The notes beneath the pieces are model-generated. The model saw only the letters and a program-made list of their open reading frames with translations. It did no database searches and had not been told where the DNA came from. The position numbers were made by a program, and so were the translations under genes. A DNA stretch of 36,110 bases from Parafrankia elaeagni (GTDB lineage Bacteria > Actinomycetota > Actinomycetes > Frankiales > Frankiaceae). Every line of letters begins with the position of its first letter. The first letter of the stretch is position 1. The DNA lies in the NCBI RefSeq assembly GCF_000374165.1, contig NZ_KB893761.1:189177-225286 (forward strand). The letters are read 5' to 3'. Below are positions 21,878 through 29,920 of this stretch, piece by piece.

Positions 21878-24800
21878 GTGGGTGCACAGGGAGCGGTGGG
21901 CCGTCCGGACGGTCCGGATTCCGTCGTTCCCGGGCACGGTCCGAGCGCGGCCCCAGACCTGCTGCCGTGGCCGTACCTGCCGCGCACGGCGGCGTCGGCA
22001 TCCGAACTGCCTGTCCTCGGCACCAGGCTCGTGCCGCCACGGCCGGTCGTCCCCTCCATCTCGCGTGTGCGGCTGCTGGACAGGCTGGACACGGCGGTCG
22101 ACGGCCCGCTGACCTGCGTCTGCGCGCCTGCCGGCACCGGCAAGACGATGCTGCTTGCCGACTGGGCCAGATCCGGGCGGTCGCGGCACCCCGTGGTCTG
22201 GCTTCGTGTTGATCCCGCGCTCGGATCCCTCGGATCCCGGCGCGGGCGTCAGGCCGCCGGCCGGGTTCCGGGCGCGCAGGAAACGCCGGGCACGCCCGGG
22301 CTTTCCGCGCCGCCCTCCGGTCCACACCGGTCTGCGCCGTCCGTCTCGCTGTGGGCGCAGATCCTGCGCGCACTGTGTCGAGACGCCGCGCTGCCCGCCG
22401 GCGATCAACTGGCCCGGCTGGCGGCTGGGGCTGCTGGGGCTGCCGACAGCTGCCCCGAGCGTTTCCGGCGCGAACTCGTCAACCACCTCGCCGAGATGCC
22501 CGCTCCCGCGGTGCTGATCCTGGACGACGCCCACCTGGTCCGCGACCCAGATGATCTTGCCGTGCTGGAGCTGCTGGCGGGCGAGGGGGACGGACGTCTG
22601 CGGCTGGTCCTGGCCGGTCGGACACCCGTGCTGCGCGCCCACCGCCTCCGCGCCGAGGGCCGGCTCACCGAGTTCGGCCCGCCCGACCTGGCTTTCACCC
22701 CACAGGAGACGGCCCAGCTGCTCGCCGCGCACGGCCTCGCAGTCACCGACCGGCTGGCGACGGCCCTGTGGCGGCAGACTGAGGGGTGGGCGGTCGGTCT
22801 GCGCCTCGCTGCCGTCGGCGCAGTGGAACGCGCGAGGTCCGCTGACGGTGCGCGGCCCGTCGGCGCGCCTCGGGACGGCTGGCCGGCGGGCGATGCTGAG
22901 GAGGGCCGGGAAGCGGGGCTGGCCGGTGCGGGGGAGGGCAGCGTTCCCGCGGAGCCTGATCCCGCCTGGGGCCCTCAGACGGCCATCACCGAGTACCTGC
23001 ACGCCGAGGTCCTGTCGAGCTACCCGGAGCCGACCCGCCGATTCCTGCTCCGGACCAGTGTCCTGGAACGGATCAGCGGTCCGCTGGCGGCCGCGGTCGC
23101 TGCGATCGACATCGTGCCGGACGGCATCACACCGGACGGCATCACACCGGACGGCATCGGGGCGGTCGGGCCGGTCTGGCGGCCGGGGGCGGCGCGGGCC
23201 CGGCGCGGAGCCGTCCATCTGCTGCGCGACTTCGCGCGAACCGGTGGTTTTCTCGTTTCGCTCGACCGGTTCCGGCCGGGCAGCCACCCGGTCGGAACCG
23301 CCGCGGGCGCTGAAGCCACCGATCCGTCGCCGGACTGGTACCGGTACAACCGGTTGCTGGGGATGGCCCTGCATGGGCTGCTCCAGCAGGATCCGGATGA
23401 GGATCCCCGCGAGCTCAACCTGCGCGCAGCGCTGTGGTTCGCAGCGAACGACAGCACCTCCGACGCGGCCCGGCACGCACTGCGGGCCGGGGACTGGTGG
23501 TACCTCGCCTGCCTGCTGGTCGACGGCTCCGCTCTGATGGACATCCTGTTTGGACGGGCGCCCGAACTCGGAGTGCTCGTGGCGGCGCTGCCGGCCGGGG
23601 CAGCGGGGCTGTCACCCGAATGCGACCTCGTCCTGGCCGTGGCCCACCTGCGGTCAGGGCAGCTGGAGGCCGGGTCGGCGAGCCTGCTGTCAGCCCGCGC
23701 CCGACTGCCCGCGGTCCTGTCCGGGCCGGGTGCCTCCCGGCGGCGCACTCTTGTGGAGCGGATCGACCTGGTTGAGATGTACCGGGCCGAGCTCGCCGGG
23801 CAGCCGGCCGAGATGATCACTGCGTCCCGGCGGCTGCTGCGCTCCAGTGCCACCAGCGCTTCCAGACCATCCGGCAGGCCCGAGGCCTCCGGCCAGTCGA
23901 ACCTGCCGGATCCGTCCGGCGTGTCCGGCGTGTCCGGCGCGGCGGACCAGCTCGCTGCGACCAGGAAGGACCCGCCTCGCCCCGGACGTCCCGTGGATGA
24001 GCGGGCACGGGCGGTGGCGCTGTGCGCGCGCGGCCGCGGCGAGCTGTGGCTCGGTCGTCTTTCCGCCGCCGCCGGGTTCCTGCAGGAGGGGGCTGTCGCC
24101 GCCCGGCGGGCTGGGCTCACCGGCGTGGAGACGTCCTGCCTCGGCGCGCTTGCTCTGCAGTACGCCCTGCGTGGCCGGCTGCGGCAGGCCGAGAGCGTGC
24201 TGAGCATGGTGTTCGGCGACGCGGACCCCGCCAGCGACCACCACGCGCCCGACGCGGGGCCGGCCGCGGCCGTGCCCGGGTTCGCCGAGGCGTGGTTGGC
24301 CGCCGCGATGGTGTGGCTGCAACGGGTCGAGCTCGCCGAGGCCGGCCGGTGCCTGGGTGCGGCACGTCGGTCGCTGACCGTTGCGAACCCGGCTTTCCTG
24401 GCCGAACTCATCACCATCTGCGACACCCGGCTGCGGCTGTTGCGGGGCGCTCCCGACGATGTGCGCGCGGCCAGACGCATGCTCGCAGTCGGCAGGCCCG
24501 GGCCGATGCCGCCGTTGTGCGCAGCTGCCCGCCGGGCCGCGGAGGCGGACCTGCTTGTCGCCGCCGGGACTCCGGAGGCCGCCCGGCGCCTGCTGCTGCG
24601 CGACAGCGAACGTGCCGCGGACCCGCAGGTCCAGCTCGCGCTCGCGCGTTCGGTGCTGTCCTGCGGTGATGTGCCGGCCGCGGAGGAGACGCTCGCCCCC
24701 CTGCTGCGTGCCGACGACGGCGGCGCGGGCCTGGTCGCGGCCTGCGTGCTCGGCGCGGTCGCCGCCGCCCGGCGCAACGATCACGCCCGGGCCGGCGGGC

Positions 24801-25651
24801 TGCTCGCGCGGGCCGTTGCGCTCGCCGCCGACGAGGGAATGGTGGCCCCGTTCACCGAGGCCGGCGAGGAGCTGCTGGACCTGATGGCCGCCCACCCCGA
24901 GCTGACCGACGGCCAGCCCGCCTTCGTGGCGGCCCTGGACCGGTCCGCGGCGCCACGCCTGGCTGCCTCACTGCTGGCGGTCACGCCGCGGGCCGCCGCT
25001 CCGGACGACCTGGCGTCGCCGCCGGGCCCGTCGAACGGGCTGCGCCCGACGGGCCTGCCCCGGCCGGCGACGGGTTCCGGCCTCGCGACGGGGGGCCGCG
25101 GGAGCTCCGGTGGCCGAACGGTGCCCGGCGCGGGTGCCGAGGTGATCGTCCCCACCCCGACCAGACCGCCGGCGGATCGGGCCGGCGGGGCCACCCCGGG
25201 ACGCTGGCCGCCGTCCGCACCGGCAGCCGGCCCCCGCGCTGCCACTCCGGCACCCGCCGCCGACGGAGCCCGGTTCGCCAGAGGGGCGCCGGGTGCCGCC
25301 GGCTCGCGTTCCGCCGGCCCGGCCCCGGCAGCCGGGTTCGGGGCGGGCCCCGGGGCGGGGAACAGGCCGGAGAGCCTCGGCAGACCGGAAGAGACCCGAC
25401 CGGGAGCGGGAGGTGGGAGCCCCCTCGTACTGCCGGGAGGTCTGGGCGCCGAGCCCGCGGAGCGGCTGAGCGAACGTGAGCTGGCCGTGCTCAGCTACCT
25501 GCCGACCATGCTGACGACCGCGGAGATCGCGGCGGAGATGTACGTCTCGGTCAACACGGTCAAGACACACCTCAAGAGCATCTACCGCAAGCTGGACGTC
25601 GCCCGGCGCCGCGACGCGGTCCACCGCGCCCGGGCGCTGCACCTGCTGTGA
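21878..25651 (+). CDS. LAL-type (MalT-like) LuxR-family transcriptional regulator
   Basis: 1257 residues from GTG 21878 (GGGGGTGA upstream). An N-terminal STAND-type ATPase has Walker A CAPAGTGKT (82-90, Lys89) and Walker B VLILDDAH (Asp216, Asp217). A long helical TPR-like middle (about 490-1040) follows, for example AGDWWYLACLLVDG and ARAVALCARGRGELWLGRL. Then comes a 150-residue Pro/Gly/Ala linker and a LuxR HTH (about 1197-1257): LSERELAVLSYLPTMLTTAEIAAEMYVSVNTVKTHLKSIYRKLDV. Such proteins sense a ligand through the middle region, hydrolyse ATP and activate promoters; many sit beside secondary-metabolite genes. A small DNA repeat gives TPDGI copies near residue 412. The target is unknown. 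Confidence 0.93.
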   Translation: MGAQGAVGRPDGPDSVVPGHGPSAAPDLLPWPYLPRTAASASELPVLGTRLVPPRPVVPSISRVRLLDRLDTAVDGPLTCVCAPAGTGKTMLLADWARSGRSRHPVVWLRVDPALGSLGSRRGRQAAGRVPGAQETPGTPGLSAPPSGPHRSAPSVSLWAQILRALCRDAALPAGDQLARLAAGAAGAADSCPERFRRELVNHLAEMPAPAVLILDDAHLVRDPDDLAVLELLAGEGDGRLRLVLAGRTPVLRAHRLRAEGRLTEFGPPDLAFTPQETAQLLAAHGLAVTDRLATALWRQTEGWAVGLRLAAVGAVERARSADGARPVGAPRDGWPAGDAEEGREAGLAGAGEGSVPAEPDPAWGPQTAITEYLHAEVLSSYPEPTRRFLLRTSVLERISGPLAAAVAAIDIVPDGITPDGITPDGIGAVGPVWRPGAARARRGAVHLLRDFARTGGFLVSLDRFRPGSHPVGTAAGAEATDPSPDWYRYNRLLGMALHGLLQQDPDEDPRELNLRAALWFAANDSTSDAARHALRAGDWWYLACLLVDGSALMDILFGRAPELGVLVAALPAGAAGLSPECDLVLAVAHLRSGQLEAGSASLLSARARLPAVLSGPGASRRRTLVERIDLVEMYRAELAGQPAEMITASRRLLRSSATSASRPSGRPEASGQSNLPDPSGVSGVSGAADQLAATRKDPPRPGRPVDERARAVALCARGRGELWLGRLSAAAGFLQEGAVAARRAGLTGVETSCLGALALQYALRGRLRQAESVLSMVFGDADPASDHHAPDAGPAAAVPGFAEAWLAAAMVWLQRVELAEAGRCLGAARRSLTVANPAFLAELITICDTRLRLLRGAPDDVRAARRMLAVGRPGPMPPLCAAARRAAEADLLVAAGTPEAARRLLLRDSERAADPQVQLALARSVLSCGDVPAAEETLAPLLRADDGGAGLVAACVLGAVAAARRNDHARAGGLLARAVALAADEGMVAPFTEAGEELLDLMAAHPELTDGQPAFVAALDRSAAPRLAASLLAVTPRAAAPDDLASPPGPSNGLRPTGLPRPATGSGLATGGRGSSGGRTVPGAGAEVIVPTPTRPPADRAGGATPGRWPPSAPAAGPRAATPAPAADGARFARGAPGAAGSRSAGPAPAAGFGAGPGAGNRPESLGRPEETRPGAGGGSPLVLPGGLGAEPAERLSERELAVLSYLPTMLTTAEIAAEMYVSVNTVKTHLKSIYRKLDVARRRDAVHRARALHLL

Positions 25652-25724
25652 GCGCAGCACCTGTTGTGAGTCCTGCATCCGCTGTGAGCGCAGCCGCCTC
25701 GGCCGTCGGGCCCGCGGGCCCCGT

Positions 25725-26321
25725 TCAGCGATCGGAGCCAGGCACGGGCGGGCGTACCTCGTCCGGCCAGCCGGCCTCGTCGAGCTGCCAGCTCGCCCGC
25801 GGCGGCAGCAGGGTCGGGCTGCCGTCCGCCGGGCCGGCCTGGTCCTGGGCGGGCCAGGGCCGCGGGGCACCTTCGGGCTGGTCGTACGGGCTGCCACCCT
25901 GGCTGGTGGTGTACGGGATCCCGAGGTCGGTGGCCTCATCCCAGCCTTGCTGGACGTCCGGACGGGGACCCCGCCTCGGGGGTGACTGATTGTCCTCGAA
26001 ACGGATTCCGGCAGCCCGGGCTGGCATGTCCCACGCTGATTGCGCGGCGGGCCAGAAGCGCTCCGTCGAGCCATCTTCCGAGGGACGCCACAGGGGAAGC
26101 CGGGAGGGAAGTGGAAGCGTCCTCGCGACCGGGCGGGCCCGGAGCCGGCCGGCGCGGACTGCGCGGGCGGCCTGGACGGCCAGCGTGGCGCCGCCGGTAG
26201 CCATGATGATCGATCCGAGTATCTGCAGGTCGACGCCACTCAACCGGTAGGACAACGCATAGCGGAGAGTTGCGCCGGCGGCGATGAGAAAGATCGAGAA
26301 GCCGGTCGTCACGCGCCTCAC
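25725..26321 (-). CDS. Membrane protein with DUF6458-like N-terminus
   Basis: 198 residues from GTG 26321; GTG 26312 is an alternative with GGTGAGG close by. The N-terminal 55 residues carry two membrane helices: GFSIFLIAAGATLRYAL, then VDLQILGSIIMATGGATLAVQAA. This is the small actinobacterial DUF6458 pattern (G-x-S-I-FLIA-GA-LR-A, then V-x-LQ-x-LG-I-x-M). The remaining 140 residues are a cytoplasmic Pro/Gly/Arg-rich tail without motifs; most family members lack such a tail. It lies between two LuxR-type regulators, convergent with the first and divergent from the second. Function unknown. Confidence 0.75.
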   Translation of the reverse strand: MRRVTTGFSIFLIAAGATLRYALSYRLSGVDLQILGSIIMATGGATLAVQAARAVRAGRLRARPVARTLPLPSRLPLWRPSEDGSTERFWPAAQSAWDMPARAAGIRFEDNQSPPRRGPRPDVQQGWDEATDLGIPYTTSQGGSPYDQPEGAPRPWPAQDQAGPADGSPTLLPPRASWQLDEAGWPDEVRPPVPGSDR

Positions 26322-26758
26322 CTCGTATCGGCATGCCCGCGGAGGCCGCCAGAGTGGTGATCCGCTGCGAGTAGCGAGATACGTACGGTGAGAAAGCTAC
26401 CCTCCGTGCCGATCGACTACACGCTGGTGACCGAAGGTGGAGGTGGTGGTCGGACCGGGCCAATTCGAGGGCCGTTGGTGGCACCTTTGGGGGGCGGAGT
26501 CCTGCCGTTGTCGTTACGGACCGCGTCCGAGGGGTCACGCACAACGGCGCTGCGAAGGTAAATCGCGGTTGAACTGAGGTTCATTAGTCACATAAGCCAG
26601 TCAGGCTTATCAGGCGCCAGAAAGTAGGTGTTGCAGGGTGGCATCTGGGTAGCCGCGGCCCTAGGCTTGCCGAACATGTCCAACTTGGCCGGAAATACGC
26701 CGGCTGATTCGCGACTACCGGCCAGTGACCTGGTGTCGGTCTGCCCCCGGAGGCATGT
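26322..26758. other. Divergent intergenic region with dyads
   Basis: No supportable gene. It holds a candidate promoter with an AT-containing dyad (26569-26610) and a second inverted repeat, TGGCCGG (26686-26692) with CCGGCCA (26718-26724), 35 bases before the next start. Local G+C is lower around 26540-26640 than in the flanks. Confidence 0.55.
26569..26610 (+). promoter_or_regulatory. Candidate promoter overlapped by a dyad
   Basis: TTGAAC (26569-26574), 16 bases, then CATAAG (26591-26596), with matches of 5/6 and 4/6 to the -35/-10 consensus. Arms ATAAGCC (26592-26598) and GGCTTAT (26604-26610) overlap the -10, so a bound protein would repress. Confidence 0.35.
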
Positions 26759-27802
26759 GTGACTGACCGAATGCTCAGCAACCCCGATGGTAGCCCCAGC
26801 GCCCACCCGGCCAGCGGCCGGCTTGCCGTGACGATGGACACATCGTCGGGGGTTTCCCGGCCGACCGGCGTTCCGGTGCCCCATCGGGCTCCCACCGCCC
26901 GGCACACCCCCATCGCGGCGACCTCCGCGGTGGGCCACCCCGCGTCGCGCACCCGTCCCGGTGCGGTCGCGGCGGGGCTGCCGAACCGAGCCGCTGTTCC
27001 CGCCCGCGGGCCGCAGGTGCCCCGCGACCTCGCCCTGGGCGCAGCGGAACTGCGCGGCGTCCTGCGCGTCGTCGAGGACTGCGAGCGGGCCGCCTCACTG
27101 CCCGCGTTCCGCGAGGCCGCGCTCGACGGCATGGCGCGCCACCTCGGCTACCGCCACTCCGCCTTCTTCCTGGGATCGTCGCCGCAGGCGACCTTCCAGG
27201 ACGCCCGCCCCACCGGCCGCGGCCTCGCGCTGCGCATGGCCGGGCCGTTCCTGGAGCGGTACCGCAGCCTCGAGGTCTTCAACGACCCGGAGAGCCTGCG
27301 GTTGATGTGGGAGCGCGGGCTCGTCACGCTGGACGAGATCGGCGTCCCCGACCGCCCCGAGGTGCGGCTGCGGCTCGAGCGCTTCCTGCGCGCCCACGGA
27401 ATCCACGCGAAGCTGCTGATCCGGCTGGCCGGCAACAGCGGCGTCGGCGCCGTGGTCTCGCTGCTCGACCCCCGCCCGGGTGCGTTCGGCCCGCGGGACC
27501 GGGCCGTCGGCGCGGTGCTCGCCCGCCACCTCGGCAACCTGCTGCGCTTCTACATCCGGGTCAACCCGGGACCGGCCGTCACGGCCAAGCTCTCCGCCCG
27601 CGAGCGGGACGTGGTCCGCCTCGTCGCGGAAGGCCAGTCGAACCGGCAGGTGGCGGAGGCGCTCTGCATCAGCATCGACACGGTCAAGCACCACCTGACC
27701 CACGCGCTGGTGGCCACGGGCTGCTCGAACCGCACCCAGCTCGCCCTCGCCTGGCAGCGCGAGATGGGCTCCATGCCGGCACCCGGGCTTCCCCGACTGT
27801 AG
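26759..27802 (+). CDS. LuxR-type regulator with N-terminal sensor-like domain
   Basis: 347 residues from GTG 26759; GGAGG lies 5 bases upstream, and the nearby ATG at 26755 hits a stop at once. Residues 1-90 are disordered. Residues 95-265 form a GAF/autoinducer-like sensor (VVEDCERAASLPAFREAALDGMARHLGYRHSAFFLG, then LEVFNDPESLRLMWERGLVTLDEIG and LLIRLAGNSGVGAVVSLLDPRPGAF). The C-terminus is a LuxR HTH starting about 278: LSARERDVVRLVAEGQSNRQVAEALCISIDTVKHHLTHAL. No phospho-acceptor receiver domain is present, so a small ligand is a more likely signal. No AHL synthase is nearby. It is the last regulator before the lipid synthase, on the same strand. Confidence 0.88.
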   Translation: MTDRMLSNPDGSPSAHPASGRLAVTMDTSSGVSRPTGVPVPHRAPTARHTPIAATSAVGHPASRTRPGAVAAGLPNRAAVPARGPQVPRDLALGAAELRGVLRVVEDCERAASLPAFREAALDGMARHLGYRHSAFFLGSSPQATFQDARPTGRGLALRMAGPFLERYRSLEVFNDPESLRLMWERGLVTLDEIGVPDRPEVRLRLERFLRAHGIHAKLLIRLAGNSGVGAVVSLLDPRPGAFGPRDRAVGAVLARHLGNLLRFYIRVNPGPAVTAKLSARERDVVRLVAEGQSNRQVAEALCISIDTVKHHLTHALVATGCSNRTQLALAWQREMGSMPAPGLPRL

Positions 27803-27812
27803 GCCAGGTCGG

Positions 27813-27831
27813 CGGTGCCGCCCGGGCACCG
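27813..27831 (+). terminator. Hairpin after the LuxR-type regulator
   Basis: CGGTGCC (27813-27819) pairs with GGCACCG (27825-27831), loop of 5, starting 10 bases after the stop. Confidence 0.5.
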
Positions 27832-29920
27832 GCCGCCCATCCCGACATCCCTGGACACTCCCAGCGCCATCCGCGTATGAACGTCAGCTCAGCAAGCGCC
27901 TGATCCGCGCACCCCGCGGCGGCGCCGCCCGGACGAGAGCGTCCGACGGCGCGGCCCGGATAGCACCGCCCGGCCAGCCCCTCCTGGCCGGCCCGGCCGG
28001 CACCACCGGCTGGAACGGGGTCGGACCTGCCCATGTCCGGCCCTCGCCGACGGTGCGGTTAACAGCCCGCGCCCCGGCAGGTCCGCCCGGACCGCGTCCT
28101 CGCATGCCCCCGCGCGACGCGTCCGAGGCCGACCGTGTGACGACATGCCCCCGGGGGCCGTGACCGCGACCGGGCCCTGCCCGCCTGCCTGCCCGTCCAC
28201 CCGGACCGGTCACGCTCTTCGTCGGACTCCGTCGCCTGTACCCCGTGTTCCCAGCACCCGGTCCTCCCGGGACCGCGTGTTCCCGAAGCCGCGCGTCCCC
28301 CGGAGCCGCGCGTTCGTCCCGCCGGGCCTGTGCCGCCGTGCAGGCCCGGCGCGGCGTGTCCCCGGGCGCCCGGCTCGACGCCCGGCGAGCGGAACCGGCG
28401 GGGTGGCGGAACCAGCGGGATTGGTCGTCCGTTGGGGAGTTCTGTGGTTCTCCCGCCGCCGGGATGCGCCGGGGCGGCTGGCCGCACCCGTCCTCGCCGC
28501 TCCTGCCCCACCGGCGGCAGGGCCCACTGGCGCGGGCTGCCGGGCCGCCGGGCCGTCGGGCCGCCGGGCCGTCGGGCCGGCGACCTGCGGCGGCCGTGAC
28601 CTCCTGACCCTGCCTGACCCCCTGCCCGACCGGCTGGCCGGCCCGCGCGCCGCAGCTGGCAGCACGGTGGCCGTCATCGTGCGAACGTCGCCAGCGCCGA
28701 GCGAGGCGCGCCGCCGGGTTGTTGCTCCGGGGGCTCTCGGTTCTGTCCCGAGTCATCGCGGGGGCCCGTGTCCGGTCTCGCCGCTGGCAGCCTGGTGATG
28801 GTGCCGAACCCCACCCCGTGAACCGGGTGGGCGTCCACCGAGCTTCTGTTGGTGGTCTGTCGGTCACGGCCGGTCTCTAGTCACTTCGGGTGGTCTCCCG
28901 GTCGCGGCCGTTGGGTGCCATGCTGGTGGATCGGCACGAAATGATCGCGCGCCCGCACTCCGGAACCCGTGCAGTCGCGTGGTCGCAATGCGACTTGAAC
29001 AGCGTATTTATCAATCCAGTGTGAGGGTTGTGGGCGACATCAGTGAAAAGTCCGGCGCCTGTGCTTGCGACGCTGCCCGCGAAGTGACTAGGTTGAAAGG
29101 GCCATAGCGTCACGTGTACGGAGGGCAGAAGAGGCGAGTCCGCTGACAGCGCGTCCGCCGGTCCAGGGCCGGCGTCGGCGCGTTGTTCCGGCAGGGACCG
29201 GAGGAACACCTGGATGAATGTCATGTCGGGGGGGAACAGTGCGATCAGCCATCGCGCGTCAGGGACCCGGCCGAAGAAAGGTGCATGGGTTTTTCCGGGT
29301 AGGTTCCACTGCCCGCCTTCCATGCCCGGACAGTGCCAGGTACCGGACCGCGTAAACATGAGAAATCAGCCGGCAGAGCGGAGTTGTAGGGCCTGCCGGC
29401 GTGGCGCGACTGATGCCACCTCGCGATTCGCGAGCGATGACAACATGGGCAATGACAGCAACAACCCCGGCATTGGCCGTGCAGCGCGAGGAGGGCCCGG
29501 GGCCAGCCGCGCGGGCATCGCGGCAGTCTGCGGCGATGGGGCCGGCCAGGACGCCCGGCCTGCGTCTGATGTCGTCATGGCCGGTGACGGGCAGGGCCCT
29601 GACCAGGCAGATCACAACGCTGTTTCGCGGTGGCACCTACGTGTGGAGACCCGGTTGGGGCCGGCTAGGATTTCGCGCACGCTCGCTGGCTCAGGTGACC
29701 CGACCGGACCGGACCACCATCACAGTGACCGAATCGCCGCCAGCGGCGCGGCGCCTGTCCGGGCACCCGCTGCTGTCCCCGACTGGGAGTTGCACCTGTT
29801 CGTACTGGCGCCGCCCGCCCACGTCCGGTTCCGGGACGCCGACTGCTTCGGCCCCGTGCTGACAGCAACCGACCCCGGCCGTCTCCGTCTTCGGCGGGGC
29901 CAGGCCAGGAGGAGCAACCG
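27832..29920. other. 2.1-kb region without a convincing gene
   Basis: Open frames on both strands here translate to Arg/Pro/Gly-rich sequence with no domain. The right half (about 28900-29480) has lower and uneven G+C. Visible structure: alternating GCCGGGCCGTCGG units near 28535-28580, and a hairpin with arms CCCACCC (28810-28816) and GGGTGGG (28825-28831). AGGAGGAG (29908-29915) is the ribosome site of the synthase. It should hold the promoter of the large synthase and may contain gene remains. Confidence 0.55.

Noticed and set aside
20742-22373. 543-residue minus-strand frame
   Set aside because: Shadow of the DUF4193 gene, its flanks and the LAL gene start; Arg/Pro-rich without domains.
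27884-28867. 327-residue minus-strand frame
   Set aside because: Arg/Gly/Pro-rich translation typical of shadow frames in high-GC DNA, with no ribosome site or motif.
28877-29359. 160-residue minus-strand frame
   Set aside because: Composition is less extreme, but no motif, no ribosome site and stop-poor by chance; not supportable.
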